This document shows, piece by piece, positions 37,116 to 45,637 of a stretch of 64,000 nt of DNA. Source of the stretch: Paenibacillus alginolyticus DSM 5050 = NBRC 15375. Lineage in GTDB: Bacteria; Bacillota; Bacilli; Paenibacillales; NBRC-103111. The translations under genes were made by a program, and so were the position numbers. Numbering within the stretch: position 1 is the first letter of the stretch; every line of letters starts with the position of its first letter. The stretch is from NCBI RefSeq assembly GCF_000422905.1, contig NZ_AUGY01000027.1:20799-84798 (forward strand), read 5' to 3'. Below the pieces are notes generated by a model. That model had not been told where the DNA came from. It made no database searches and saw nothing but the letters and a program-made list of their open reading frames with translations.

Positions 37116-38057
37116 ATGAGAATAATGGATGGTCACTGCGATGCGCTTACGAAACTGTATGCGAACCCCAAGCTGGATTTCGATAAGGAAGAACAGGAGT
37201 TGGATGTCAGTTATCCAAGGCTTAAACAAGCAGGAGTTAAAGTTCAGTGTTTTGCCATCTACTTATCGGATTCCATTCAGCAGCCAACCTTCGATCATAT
37301 TTTACAAATGGTTGATTTATTTCATCGGAAAATTATTCGTCATCCAGGAATGAAATTTATTCAAAATGTAGATGACTGGCGAGCAGTAGAAGCCGGGGAA
37401 CAGATTGGCGCTATTCTCACGCTTGAAGGTTTGGATGCTTTAGCAGGAAACATGACGCATTTAAGGATTCTACACCACCTTGGAGTGAGAAGCATTGGTT
37501 TGACTTGGAACTATGCTAACTGGGCTGCAGATGGAGTTATGGAGCCTCGAAAAGGTGGTTTTACAAGAAAAGGCAAGCTGATGTTAAAAGAATTAGAAAC
37601 TATGGGTATAATAGCAGATGTATCTCATTTATCCGGAGCCGCGTTCTGGGAATTGGTTGAGGTGTATACCAAACCATTCATTGCATCCCATTCGAACGCT
37701 CAAAAGGTATGTCCTCATCCAAGAAATTTATCAGACGATCAAATCAAAGCTATCATCCAGTGTCAAGGACTTATGGGGATTACGTTTGTTCCCTACTTTG
37801 TGGATAGCACTAATTTAGCTGTTCCCATTACGGCACTGTTGAAGCACATTGATCATGTTTGTTCATTAGGTGGGGAAGGGCATATTGGATTTGGTTCGGA
37901 TTTTGATGGGATAGAGCAATGGATGAAAGGTTTGAGACATGTCGGTCAATACGGAAATATAATAGAAGCTTTATGTAAAAACTATAGGGAATCACAAGTG
38001 GAGGCATTCCTGTATGGAAATTGGCGGAATTTCATGCTTACCAATCTTCCGAAATGA
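37116..38057 (+). CDS. Membrane-dipeptidase family (M19) peptidase
   Basis: Zinc dipeptidase of the renal dipeptidase family, 313 residues. Metal motifs are seen as DGHCD (5-9), the glutamate in LTLEGLDAL, HSNA and the aspartate in GFGSDFDG. There is no signal peptide, so it should be cytosolic. The start is ATG 37116 with AGGAGG (37102-37107). In other Bacillales a similar gene also lies between spoVS and the oxoacid oxidoreductase genes. Confidence 0.9.
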   Translation: MRIMDGHCDALTKLYANPKLDFDKEEQELDVSYPRLKQAGVKVQCFAIYLSDSIQQPTFDHILQMVDLFHRKIIRHPGMKFIQNVDDWRAVEAGEQIGAILTLEGLDALAGNMTHLRILHHLGVRSIGLTWNYANWAADGVMEPRKGGFTRKGKLMLKELETMGIIADVSHLSGAAFWELVEVYTKPFIASHSNAQKVCPHPRNLSDDQIKAIIQCQGLMGITFVPYFVDSTNLAVPITALLKHIDHVCSLGGEGHIGFGSDFDGIEQWMKGLRHVGQYGNIIEALCKNYRESQVEAFLYGNWRNFMLTNLPK

Positions 38058-38090
38058 AAGCTATGAATCATTCTAATATTGATATGGATT

Positions 38091-38119
38091 CGATCTAAAA
38101 ACTCTATGTTTTAGAATCG
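38091..38119 (+). terminator. Hairpin after the dipeptidase gene
   Basis: CGATCTAAAA (38091-38100) with TTTTAGAATCG (38109-38119), one bulge; weak TTTAAA tail. Possible terminator. Confidence 0.5.
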
Positions 38120-38129
38120 TTTAAACCCC

Positions 38130-38158
38130 TTGCAATTTGGTCTGTAAAGGCATACAAT
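38130..38158 (+). promoter_or_regulatory. Sigma-A promoter of korAB
   Basis: TTGCAA (38130-38135), spacer 17, TACAAT (38153-38158), giving a leader of about 100 bases. Confidence 0.78.
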
Positions 38159-38263
38159 TTTGGATGACAAGTGAAAGAAATTTTTTATAGCTTCATCTTA
38201 AATTTCTACAAATTAGCTTTATTAGATCTTCATGCAGCTACAATCAAAAGGAGTGGACGTACG

Positions 38264-40012
38264 GTGATTAGTCAGTTATCTTGGAAAATCGGAGGTCAGC
38301 AGGGTGAAGGGGTCGAAAGTACAGACCGCATTTTCTCTACTGCATTGAACCGTCTCGGTTACTATTTGTATGGGTACCGTCATTTCTCTTCACGGATTAA
38401 GGGGGGACATACAAATAACAAGATTCGCATCAGCACTAAACCGATTCGCGCAATTTCAGACGATTTGGACATTTTGGTCGCTTTCGACCAAGAAAGTATC
38501 GATTTTAATGCACACGAACTTCGCGACAACGGTGTTATCGTTGCAGATGCTAAGTTTAACCCTGTTTTACCTGAAGGAATTAAAGCGCGTTTGTTTCCAG
38601 TTCCAATCACTGCCATTGCAGAGGAACTAGGGACTTCCTTATTTAAGAACATGGCCGCATCAGGTGCATCTTGGGCATTGCTCGGTTTGCCGCTTGACGT
38701 GTTTAATAAAGCTGTTGAAGAAGAATTTGGCCGTAAAGGCGCAGCTGTTGTAGAAAAAAATATTGAAGCTGTTCGTAAAGGTGCAGAATCCGTTCTGGAA
38801 TTGGCCGGTGGACCTATTGCTGACTTCCAATTGGAACCAGCTGACGGCAGACAAAAATTGTTCATGATTGGTAACGATGCAATCGCTCTTGGAGCAGTAG
38901 CAGCAGGTTGCCGCTTTATGCCAGCTTACCCAATTACTCCAGCATCTGAAGTTATGGAATATTTACAAAAAGCACTGCCTAAATTGGGTGGAACTGTTAT
39001 CCAAACCGAAGATGAAATTGCAGCATGTACAATGGCAATTGGTGCTAACTATGCTGGTGCTCGTGCACTTACAGCATCTGCAGGTCCTGGTCTATCTTTG
39101 ATGATGGAAGCGATTGGCCTCGCTGGTATGACTGAAACGCCTGTTGTTATCGTAGATACACAACGTGGGGGTCCAAGTACGGGTCTTCCGACGAAACAAG
39201 AGCAATCCGATTTGAACGCTATGGTCTACGGTACACACGGTGAAATCCCGAAAATCGTTCTATCCCCAAGCACGATTGAAGAATGCTTCTATGATACGAT
39301 TGAAGCTTTCAACCTTGCTGAGAAATATCAAGTTCCAGTTATTTTGATGACGGATTTGCAACTCTCCTTGGGTAAACAATCCGCAGAGATGCTAGATTAC
39401 AACCGCATTGTGATTGACCGCGGAGCGCTTGTAACAGAAGCTCCTGAACAAGAAGCGAATCAATTGTTCAAACGTTATGAGTTTACTGAGAACGGTGTTT
39501 CACCACGTGTGATTCCTGGCGTGAAGAATGGTATTCATCATGTTACAGGTGTTGAGCATGACCAAACAGGTCGTCCTTCAGAAAGCACTGAAAACCGTCA
39601 ACGTATGATGGATAAGCGTCTTGAGAAATTGAAACACATTCAAGTTACTGATGCCATTAAATTCGATGCACCTCATGAGAATCCAGATCTTTTGATTATC
39701 GGAATGGGTTCCACTGGTGGAACGATCGATGAAGCAAGAAGCCGCGTTGAACTGGAAGGAATTAAGACAAATCACGCAACAGTACGTTTGATTCATCCAT
39801 TCCCTGCAGAGCAGCTGAGACCTCTTGTTGAAAAAGCAAAAACAGTAATCGTTGTTGAAAACAACGCAACTGGACAATTAGCCGATCAAATTAAACTGCA
39901 TGTTGGTCATGCAGATAAAATTAAAAATGTTCTTAAATACAACGGTAACCCGTTCTTGCCTGCAGAAATTGAACAAAAATGTAAGGAGTTGACTTTAGCA
40001 TGGCAACATTAA
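38264..40012 (+). CDS. korA: 2-oxoacid:ferredoxin oxidoreductase, alpha subunit (gamma-alpha fusion)
   Basis: With the beta subunit it oxidatively decarboxylates a 2-oxoacid (2-oxoglutarate or pyruvate) to acyl-CoA, passing electrons to ferredoxin. It has 582 residues: a gamma domain at the N-terminus (KIGGQQGEGVESTDRIF, HFSSRIKGGH), then the pyrimidine-binding alpha domain (MPAYPITPASEVMEYL, TASAGPGLSLMMEAIGLAG). GTG 38264 follows AAAAGGAG (38246-38253); the longer frame from 38171 has no site and overlaps the promoter leader. It overlaps korB by 13 bases. Confidence 0.93.
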   Translation: MISQLSWKIGGQQGEGVESTDRIFSTALNRLGYYLYGYRHFSSRIKGGHTNNKIRISTKPIRAISDDLDILVAFDQESIDFNAHELRDNGVIVADAKFNPVLPEGIKARLFPVPITAIAEELGTSLFKNMAASGASWALLGLPLDVFNKAVEEEFGRKGAAVVEKNIEAVRKGAESVLELAGGPIADFQLEPADGRQKLFMIGNDAIALGAVAAGCRFMPAYPITPASEVMEYLQKALPKLGGTVIQTEDEIAACTMAIGANYAGARALTASAGPGLSLMMEAIGLAGMTETPVVIVDTQRGGPSTGLPTKQEQSDLNAMVYGTHGEIPKIVLSPSTIEECFYDTIEAFNLAEKYQVPVILMTDLQLSLGKQSAEMLDYNRIVIDRGALVTEAPEQEANQLFKRYEFTENGVSPRVIPGVKNGIHHVTGVEHDQTGRPSESTENRQRMMDKRLEKLKHIQVTDAIKFDAPHENPDLLIIGMGSTGGTIDEARSRVELEGIKTNHATVRLIHPFPAEQLRPLVEKAKTVIVVENNATGQLADQIKLHVGHADKIKNVLKYNGNPFLPAEIEQKCKELTLAWQH

Positions 40013-40866
40013 AAGACTTTCGTAACAATGTAAAGCCTAACTGGTGTCCAGGTTGCGGAGACTTCTCCGTCCAAGCGGCAATTCAGCGTGCAGCAGCTAA
40101 TGTTGGTTTAGAGCCTGAGGGCTTAGCAATCGTATCGGGTATCGGCTGTTCCGGTCGTATCTCTGGTTACATCAATGCTTATGGTTTCCACGGTATTCAC
40201 GGTAGATCTTTGCCAATCGCACAAGGTGTGAAAATGGCTAACCGCGATTTGACTGTTATCGCTTCAGGCGGTGACGGCGATGGCTTCGCAATCGGTATGG
40301 GACATACTGTACATGCGATTCGTCGTAACATTGACGTCACGTACATCGTAATGGATAACCAAATCTACGGTTTGACGAAAGGTCAAGCATCCCCACGTAG
40401 TGCGGAAGGTTTCAAAACGAAAAGCGTTCCATCAGGAACAATTGAGTCTGCAATTTCACCATTAGAAGTGGCTATGGCTGCCGGTGCTTCTTTCGTAGCA
40501 CAATCATTCTCCAGTAACTTGAAACAGTTAACGGCTGTTATCGAAGCTGGTTTGAATCACAAAGGTTTCTCTTTGATTAACGTATTTAGCCCATGCGTAA
40601 CTTTCAATAAAGTAAACACGTATGACTGGTTCAAAGAGAATATCGTGGATCTGGATGAAATTCCTGAATATGATTACACGAACCGTGTGATGGCAATGAC
40701 CAAAATCATGGAAACAAACTCCATGTTGACGGGTATTATCTATCAAAACAAAGAGAAAAAGAGCTACGAAGATTCCATTCCAAGCTTTGCTAAGGAAGGA
40801 CTTTCGAAACAAGACCTTAAGCTTTCAGAAGCTGATTTCAGCAAAATGCTTACTGAATTCAAATAA
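40000..40866 (+). CDS. korB: 2-oxoacid:ferredoxin oxidoreductase, beta subunit
   Basis: Thiamine-diphosphate-binding subunit of 288 residues. Motifs: WCPGCGDFSV (cysteine pair for a 4Fe-4S cluster), GIGCSGRI, and the TPP/Mg motif GGDGDGFAIG with MDNQIYGLTKGQ. The two-subunit make-up (gamma-alpha plus beta, no ferredoxin-like delta) is the Halobacterium/Bacillus KorAB type. The 2-oxoacid preference cannot be read from the sequence. Confidence 0.93.
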   Translation: MATLKDFRNNVKPNWCPGCGDFSVQAAIQRAAANVGLEPEGLAIVSGIGCSGRISGYINAYGFHGIHGRSLPIAQGVKMANRDLTVIASGGDGDGFAIGMGHTVHAIRRNIDVTYIVMDNQIYGLTKGQASPRSAEGFKTKSVPSGTIESAISPLEVAMAAGASFVAQSFSSNLKQLTAVIEAGLNHKGFSLINVFSPCVTFNKVNTYDWFKENIVDLDEIPEYDYTNRVMAMTKIMETNSMLTGIIYQNKEKKSYEDSIPSFAKEGLSKQDLKLSEADFSKMLTEFK

Positions 40867-40879
40867 TAGTTATACATTG

Positions 40880-40912
40880 AAGGCATATGGAGATTTTCCG
40901 TATGCCTTTTTT
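40880..40912 (+). terminator. Terminator after korB
   Basis: AAGGCATATGG (40880-40890) / CCGTATGCCTT (40898-40908), then TTTTT. Confidence 0.92.
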
Positions 40913-40961
40913 GCTGAGCGGCAATACTGTCTACTATCACTAAAGGTAAAGGATGGATACT

Positions 40962-41531
40962 ATGAAAACAGTCCCAGTAGGGGTTTCAGCTAGACATATA
41001 CACCTATCTCCAGCTCATATCGAGGTTTTATTTGGTCAGGGATATGAATTGACGACGTTTAAAGATCTCTCACAACCTGGGCAATTTGCAGCTCAAGAAA
41101 TGGTAACGATTGTGGGACCCAAAGGGAAGATCGAGAAAGTACGTATTCTTGGACCTGCACGCCCAAGTACACAAATTGAAATATCGCGAACGGATGCTTT
41201 TTCTTTAGGGATAAACCCGCCGGTTCGTGAATCCGGACACATAGAACACACACCAGGTCTCCGTGTCATTGGTCCAAAAGGCGAGATTGATCTGGAGAAA
41301 GGCGTAATTGTCGCGGCTAGGCATATTCACTTTCATACTTCGGATGCAGAGAAATGGGGCATTCAGGATAAACAGCTTTTGCGTGTCAGAGTGAGTGGAG
41401 AACGATCTTTGATTTTCGAGAATGTGATTGCTCGTGTATCTGATCACTACGCATTAGACATGCACATTGACACGGATGAGGGGAATGCTGCTGGTGTGAA
41501 AACTGGCGATTTCGCTGAACTTATAGATTAA
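40962..41531 (+). CDS. pduL: PduL-type phosphate acyltransferase (phosphotransacylase)
   Basis: Interconverts acyl-CoA and acyl phosphate (propionyl or acetyl), unrelated in fold to Pta. It has 189 residues in two similar beta-barrel halves, each with the zinc-ligand motif: ARHIHLS near 12 and ARHIHFH near 119. No microcompartment shell genes are nearby and no encapsulation peptide precedes the first barrel, so it should be a free cytosolic enzyme. ATG 40962 is preferred (AAAGGA 8 bases ahead); ATG 40953 is an alternative. Confidence 0.9.
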   Translation: MKTVPVGVSARHIHLSPAHIEVLFGQGYELTTFKDLSQPGQFAAQEMVTIVGPKGKIEKVRILGPARPSTQIEISRTDAFSLGINPPVRESGHIEHTPGLRVIGPKGEIDLEKGVIVAARHIHFHTSDAEKWGIQDKQLLRVRVSGERSLIFENVIARVSDHYALDMHIDTDEGNAAGVKTGDFAELID

Positions 41532-41594
41532 TTCATGCAAGTAAAATTTCATACATATGCTAATTTCTTTTTGTACTATGTAGCCATGTGATGC

Positions 41595-41600
41595 TATAAT
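41595..41600 (+). promoter_or_regulatory. Extended -10 of the miaB promoter
   Basis: TGCTATAAT, TG plus TATAAT at 41595-41600; no strong -35. Transcription would begin near 41607 and include the repeated leader elements. Confidence 0.6.
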
Positions 41601-41610
41601 AAAAGTTGCG

Positions 41611-41715
41611 TCAGTTTACTACAGCAAAACTCAGTCGACTTATGCAGAATGTTTTATACGAAAACTCTGCCTATGCTTACGAAGTTAGTTTTGCTAAAGC
41701 AAAACTTTTAGGAGG
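41611..41715 (+). repeat. Leader elements before miaB (one good copy, two degenerate)
   Basis: The best copy (41673-41715) has ATGCTTACGAAG, a perfect hairpin AGTTTTGC (41687-41694) / GCAAAACT (41699-41706) with loop TAAA, then AGGAGG. Degenerate copies precede it: CAGTTTACTACAGCAAAACTC (41612-41632, where AGTTT faces AAACT) and a GTTTT/AAAAC pair within 41651-41665. The frame of miaB stays open through the region. Confidence 0.7.
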
Positions 41716-41722
41716 AAAGAAA

Positions 41723-43204
41723 GTGGCTAACCAAGTGAAATCCGACAAGGATTATTCCCAATATTTTCAGCCTCCTTCACTGACAGATGCAAAGAAGCGC
41801 GGAAAAGAAGAGATCGCCGTACACTATGACTTCACCATTCCTGAGGACATGCAGGAGTTCGGCAAGGATAAATATTATTTGATTCGCACTTACGGATGTC
41901 AGATGAATGAGCATGATACAGAAGTAATGAAGGGTTTACTCGAGCAAATGGGCTATCAAGCGACTGAGGACAAGTTCCAAGCAGATGTTATTCTGCTCAA
42001 CACATGTGCGATTCGGGAGAATGCAGAAGATAAGGTGTTCGGTGAGCTTGGTCATTTAAAAGCACTGAAAGCCCAGAAACCAGGCCTCGTACTTGGTGTT
42101 TGTGGATGTATGTCGCAGGAAGAAGCAGTCGTGAATCGAATTATGCAAAAGCATGCTTTTGTAGATTTGATATTTGGAACGCACAATATTCATCGACTTC
42201 CATCCCTTTTGAAGGATGCCTTCTATAACAAGGAAATGGTCGTTGAGGTATGGTCCAAAGAAGGCGATATCGTTGAGAATTTACCGAAAAAACGTGAAGG
42301 AATCCGTGCTTGGGTGAACATCATGTTTGGCTGCGATAAGTTCTGTACGTACTGTATAGTTCCTTATACGCGGGGTAAAGAGAGAAGTCGCCGACCACAA
42401 GACGTGCTGGCTGAGGTTAGAGACTTGGCTCGTCAAGGGTTTCAGGAAATTACGCTGCTCGGTCAAAATGTCAATGCCTATGGTAAAGATTTTGAGGATA
42501 TTACCTATTCATTCGCTGATTTGATGGACGATATTCGTAAAATTGACGTACCGCGTATTCGATTTACCACATCACATCCAAGAGATTTTGATGATCGCTT
42601 GATTGAAGTGCTAGGTAAACGTGGTAATCTTGTAGAGCATATACATCTGCCAGTTCAGTCGGGTAATACCGAGGTTCTGAAAAGAATGAGCAGAAAGTAT
42701 TCCAGAGATCATTATTTACAGTTGGCCGGTAAAATTAAAGAAACGATGCCTGATGTCGTTCTGACAACAGATATAATTGTTGGTTTTCCAGGTGAAACGG
42801 ATGAGCAGTTTGATGAAACCATGTCTCTTTATGAGGAAGTAGGCTTCGATTTCGCGTTTACATTTATTTATTCGCCGCGAGAAGGTACGCCTGCTGCCGA
42901 TATGGAAGACAATGTACCGATGGAAGTAAAGAAACAACGACTTTATCGCTTGAATGAGCTAGTAAATAAACACAGTAAAGCGAGCAACGAGAGATTGTTA
43001 GGTCAGACCGTTGAAGTACTTGTTGAAGGCGAAAGCAAGAATAACGCTGATGTACTAGCCGGTCGCACGCGGACGAATAAATTGATCCATTTTACAGGCG
43101 ATAAATCTTTAATTGGTCAAATGGTTGAAGTGGAAGTGACGCATGCACAAACTTGGATTCTGAAGGGTGAGATTGTTCACAAACCCATGAAAATATCCAT
43201 TTAA
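41723..43204 (+). CDS. miaB: tRNA-2-methylthio-N6-dimethylallyladenosine synthase
   Basis: Radical-SAM methylthiotransferase acting on A37 of tRNAs. It has 493 residues, with the family's Firmicute-type N-terminal extension. The first cluster cysteines are in [19 protein letters not shown] and GVCGCM; the radical-SAM motif is C-x3-C-x2-C in [20 protein letters not shown] domain at the end. GTG 41723 lies 7 bases after AGGAGG (41710-41715). An in-frame ATG at 41643 would add a peptide read through the leader repeat and is not favoured. Confidence 0.94.
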   Translation: MANQVKSDKDYSQYFQPPSLTDAKKRGKEEIAVHYDFTIPEDMQEFGKDKYYLIRTYGCQMNEHDTEVMKGLLEQMGYQATEDKFQADVILLNTCAIRENAEDKVFGELGHLKALKAQKPGLVLGVCGCMSQEEAVVNRIMQKHAFVDLIFGTHNIHRLPSLLKDAFYNKEMVVEVWSKEGDIVENLPKKREGIRAWVNIMFGCDKFCTYCIVPYTRGKERSRRPQDVLAEVRDLARQGFQEITLLGQNVNAYGKDFEDITYSFADLMDDIRKIDVPRIRFTTSHPRDFDDRLIEVLGKRGNLVEHIHLPVQSGNTEVLKRMSRKYSRDHYLQLAGKIKETMPDVVLTTDIIVGFPGETDEQFDETMSLYEEVGFDFAFTFIYSPREGTPAADMEDNVPMEVKKQRLYRLNELVNKHSKASNERLLGQTVEVLVEGESKNNADVLAGRTRTNKLIHFTGDKSLIGQMVEVEVTHAQTWILKGEIVHKPMKISI

Positions 43205-43238
43205 TTTGAAGCTGAAATAGATAGGAGCGTGTTTAGAA

Positions 43239-43703
43239 GTGTCTCAATGTGATCATAAACATAACGATAATGAGCCTCATGCTTTTAAAGTAGAGGAGTT
43301 TACAAATACGGAAATGATTGTACGTGAAGATATTTTATCCAAAGCTAAGGAATTGGCTGAATTGTTAACGACTTCGAATGAGGTACAGTTTTATCAAAAG
43401 GCTGAGAAGCAAATCGCTACGAATCCTGATATCCAAGTACTAATCAGTGCGATCAAAAAGAAGCAGAAGGAAGTCGTTGCTTTCGAAACTTTCCAAAATG
43501 CTAAAATGATCGAGAAAATTGAGAATGAGATTGAAGTGCTGCAGGATCAATTAGATGAGATACCGATCGTGAATGAATTCAAGCAAACACAAGACGATAT
43601 CAACTATTTATTGCAGCTAGTTATGTCGGTTATTCGTGATACGATTTCCGATAAAATTAATGTAGAAGCAGGTACGGCAGAAGCTCCGACATCTTGCGAT
43701 TAA
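43239..43703 (+). CDS. ricA: RicA/YmcA-like regulator (YlbF/YmcA family)
   Basis: Component of the RicA-RicF-RicT complex that in B. subtilis steers RNase Y mRNA processing and supports competence, biofilm and sporulation. It has 154 residues, helical (KAKELAELLTTSNEVQFYQKAEKQI to LQLVMSVIRDTI). Cysteines at 4 and near the C-terminus (APTSCD) could serve Fe-S ligation reported for the complex; this is inference. As in B. subtilis it directly follows miaB. Confidence 0.87.
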   Translation: MSQCDHKHNDNEPHAFKVEEFTNTEMIVREDILSKAKELAELLTTSNEVQFYQKAEKQIATNPDIQVLISAIKKKQKEVVAFETFQNAKMIEKIENEIEVLQDQLDEIPIVNEFKQTQDDINYLLQLVMSVIRDTISDKINVEAGTAEAPTSCD

Positions 43704-43725
43704 GATAACCTCCTTTGGGAATTAG

Positions 43726-43776
43726 AAAATCGCCCTCTACTCAGGCCCACCGCTTGAAAGGAGTGGCGATTTTTTC
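43726..43776 (+). terminator. Terminator after ricA
   Basis: AAAATCGCC (43726-43734) / GGCGATTTT (43765-43773), with inner ACTC/GAGT, then TTTTTT. Confidence 0.85.
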
Positions 43777-43850
43777 CCAAAAGGGCAGCTTATGAAATGA
43801 GTCTTTCTATCGGAAAGACGGAAGAAGACTTACTCGAAGGAGACATTGTC

Positions 43851-44585
43851 ATGCTTACAGTTCGTAATTTAAGTAAAGTATATCCTCCGGACAATCAGGT
43901 ACTTTCACAAGTGAGCTTTCAAGTTGATGAAGGCGAATTCATTGCGGTTATTGGGGGCAGTGGAAGTGGGAAAACCACGTTACTGCGCTGCATCAGTCAT
44001 CAAGAGAAATGGACAAGCGGTCAGTTAATCTATAACTCCATTGATATATCAAAGCCAGGTCTATTGGAACGCTTCAAATTAGGTAGAGATTTCGCATTCC
44101 TAGAAGAAAAGCCTGCTTTGAATCGAAATAAAAGCGCTGTCAAGAATGTCATGATGGGGCGTGTCTATCAAACACCACTGCGTATTTTAACTGGCATGAC
44201 TTCAAGAGATGAGCATGTAGACAGCATGGATTATTTAGAAAAAGTGGGTTTGCTTGATAAGGGAGATAAGAAGGTTGGCCAGCTAAGCGGTGGTGAGCAG
44301 CAGCGTGTTGCTATTGCTAAAGCGTTAATACTTGGACCCAAGGTACTTGTCGCCGATGAACCTGTATCTGGTCTCGATCCGAAATCAACGGAATATATCT
44401 TGCAGGATTTGAAATCGCTTTGCAAAGATCGGAATATGAGCGTTATTGCTACACTACACCAAGTTGAGCTTGCGGAGAGATATGCAACTCGTATTTGGGG
44501 ACTCTCTGAAGGTAAAATTGTGCTGGATATCCCGGCTAGGTCACTCACCATGCGTGAAAAAAAGCTCATCTTTGGTGAAGTATGA
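43851..44585 (+). CDS. Stand-alone ABC transporter ATPase, PhnC-like
   Basis: ATP-binding subunit of 244 residues: Walker A GGSGSGKTT, a Q-loop region without an obvious canonical Gln, signature LSGGEQQRVAIAKAL, Walker B VLVADEP and the switch histidine in ATLHQVEL. It most resembles phosphonate importer PhnC ATPases, but no permease or binding protein gene adjoins. ATG 43851 follows AAGGAG (43836-43841); the ATG at 43797 has no site. The stop overlaps the phosphatase start by 4 bases, so the pair is co-translated. Confidence 0.85.
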   Translation: MLTVRNLSKVYPPDNQVLSQVSFQVDEGEFIAVIGGSGSGKTTLLRCISHQEKWTSGQLIYNSIDISKPGLLERFKLGRDFAFLEEKPALNRNKSAVKNVMMGRVYQTPLRILTGMTSRDEHVDSMDYLEKVGLLDKGDKKVGQLSGGEQQRVAIAKALILGPKVLVADEPVSGLDPKSTEYILQDLKSLCKDRNMSVIATLHQVELAERYATRIWGLSEGKIVLDIPARSLTMREKKLIFGEV

Positions 44586-45064
44586 TCCAGGTCTTATTCG
44601 TCTGTTTAGGAAATATATGCCGTTCTCCCATGGCTGAAGCCGTTTTTCGTCATCAGGTTAATAAAGCGGGTTTAGATGCTGTAATTGCTATTGATTCTGC
44701 CGGAACCGGAGATTGGCACATTGGACATCCGCCACATCAAGGAACTAGGGATATATTGGATCAGTATCAGATTAATCATAAGGGTCTAATAGCAAGGGAA
44801 GTTAAGTCCGATGACTTTGTACAATATACATATATCATCGCGATGGATCAGAGTAATGTAACGAATCTGGCATCATTTGCGCCTGCGTTAGTAGAAGGTG
44901 AGAAACGAGCTGCTATTCATAAATTGCTGGATTTTGCACCTGATCGCACCGATAAAAATGTTCCAGATCCTTATTACACGGGTAACTTTCAAAAGGTGTA
45001 CGAGATGGTAGAGGAGAGCTGCGAACGCTTACTAGCCTTTATTGTCGAGAAAGAAAATTTGTAA
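44582..45064 (+). CDS. Low-molecular-weight protein tyrosine phosphatase
   Basis: Cytosolic LMW-PTP of 160 residues with the signature CLGNICRSP (C-x5-R, Cys8, Arg14) at the N-terminus and the general-acid aspartate in VPDPYYTG. It could act on tyrosine- or arginine-phosphorylated proteins (YwlE class); the sequence does not decide. It is coupled by an ATGA overlap to the lone ABC ATPase. Confidence 0.92.
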   Translation: MIQVLFVCLGNICRSPMAEAVFRHQVNKAGLDAVIAIDSAGTGDWHIGHPPHQGTRDILDQYQINHKGLIAREVKSDDFVQYTYIIAMDQSNVTNLASFAPALVEGEKRAAIHKLLDFAPDRTDKNVPDPYYTGNFQKVYEMVEESCERLLAFIVEKENL

Positions 45065-45084
45065 GAATGAACTTCTTAGGTAAC

Positions 45085-45134
45085 AAAAAAGCAAGGGTAA
45101 GAAAAGAAGCTTTTCTTTTCACCCTTGCTTTTTT
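45085..45134. terminator. Bidirectional terminator
   Basis: AAAAAAGCAAGGGT (45085-45098) / ACCCTTGCTTTTTT (45121-45134), with an inner GAAAAG/CTTTTC hairpin. It serves the phosphatase gene on plus and the unknown gene on minus. Confidence 0.93.
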
Positions 45135-45149
45135 AGTTGTCGAGAAACT

Positions 45150-45548
45150 CTAAAATATAGTTATACCGACACGCTGAATATGATCAGATATGGCTTTGAG
45201 CATACTCGGATGGATCGGAATGATGATATCCGTTGGCCCTATTTCGAACAGCCCGCTGCGGTTATGGACGGTAGCTGCTTGGACATAAATGCGGTAGTAA
45301 TCAGAGCCCGGAGCTACATGTGTGAATTCTTGATTAGCGAACCGCGAGTTTACGAAGGTGACAGCCTTGAGAGCAGATTTATCGTATGGAATCATGCTGA
45401 TTATATGTTCCAACTTGAAATAATAATTAATGTGAGGTTTGTGAAGGATCAACTCTTTGGATGAGACGGTTAGACCGAAATCCCTCTTCTTATGCGACAT
45501 TTTCAAGTCGCCCTCAAGTGATTTAATCGGAATGAAATCTGAATTCAT
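45150..45548 (-). CDS. Conserved-looking protein of unknown function
   Basis: Not recognised. It has 132 residues, soluble, mixed alpha/beta, with no cysteines or membrane segment. Noticeable are KKRDFGLTVSSKELILHKPH and a C-terminal IDIP-like segment DIIIPIHPSMLKAISDHI. ATG at 45548 is preceded by AAGGAGGG on the minus strand, a strong site that decides the start; the frame is open for 39 more codons without one. It lies 89 bases downstream of the kinase gene on the same strand. Confidence 0.75.
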   Translation of the reverse strand: MNSDFIPIKSLEGDLKMSHKKRDFGLTVSSKELILHKPHINYYFKLEHIISMIPYDKSALKAVTFVNSRFANQEFTHVAPGSDYYRIYVQAATVHNRSGLFEIGPTDIIIPIHPSMLKAISDHIQRVGITIF

Positions 45549-45637
45549 TGCAAAGCCCTCCTTACCAATCCTGATGATCGCTTGTCTTAACAGAATAGCA
45601 CAGATTATCAAGGTTGTTAATGGAGAGCGCTGGATGT

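Noticed and set aside
41606..41722. N-terminal extension of MiaB, or a leader peptide, through the repeat
   Set aside because: No ribosome binding site at the upstream starts; conservation is best explained at DNA/RNA level, though similar VxYENS-type peptides appear at the reductase leader.
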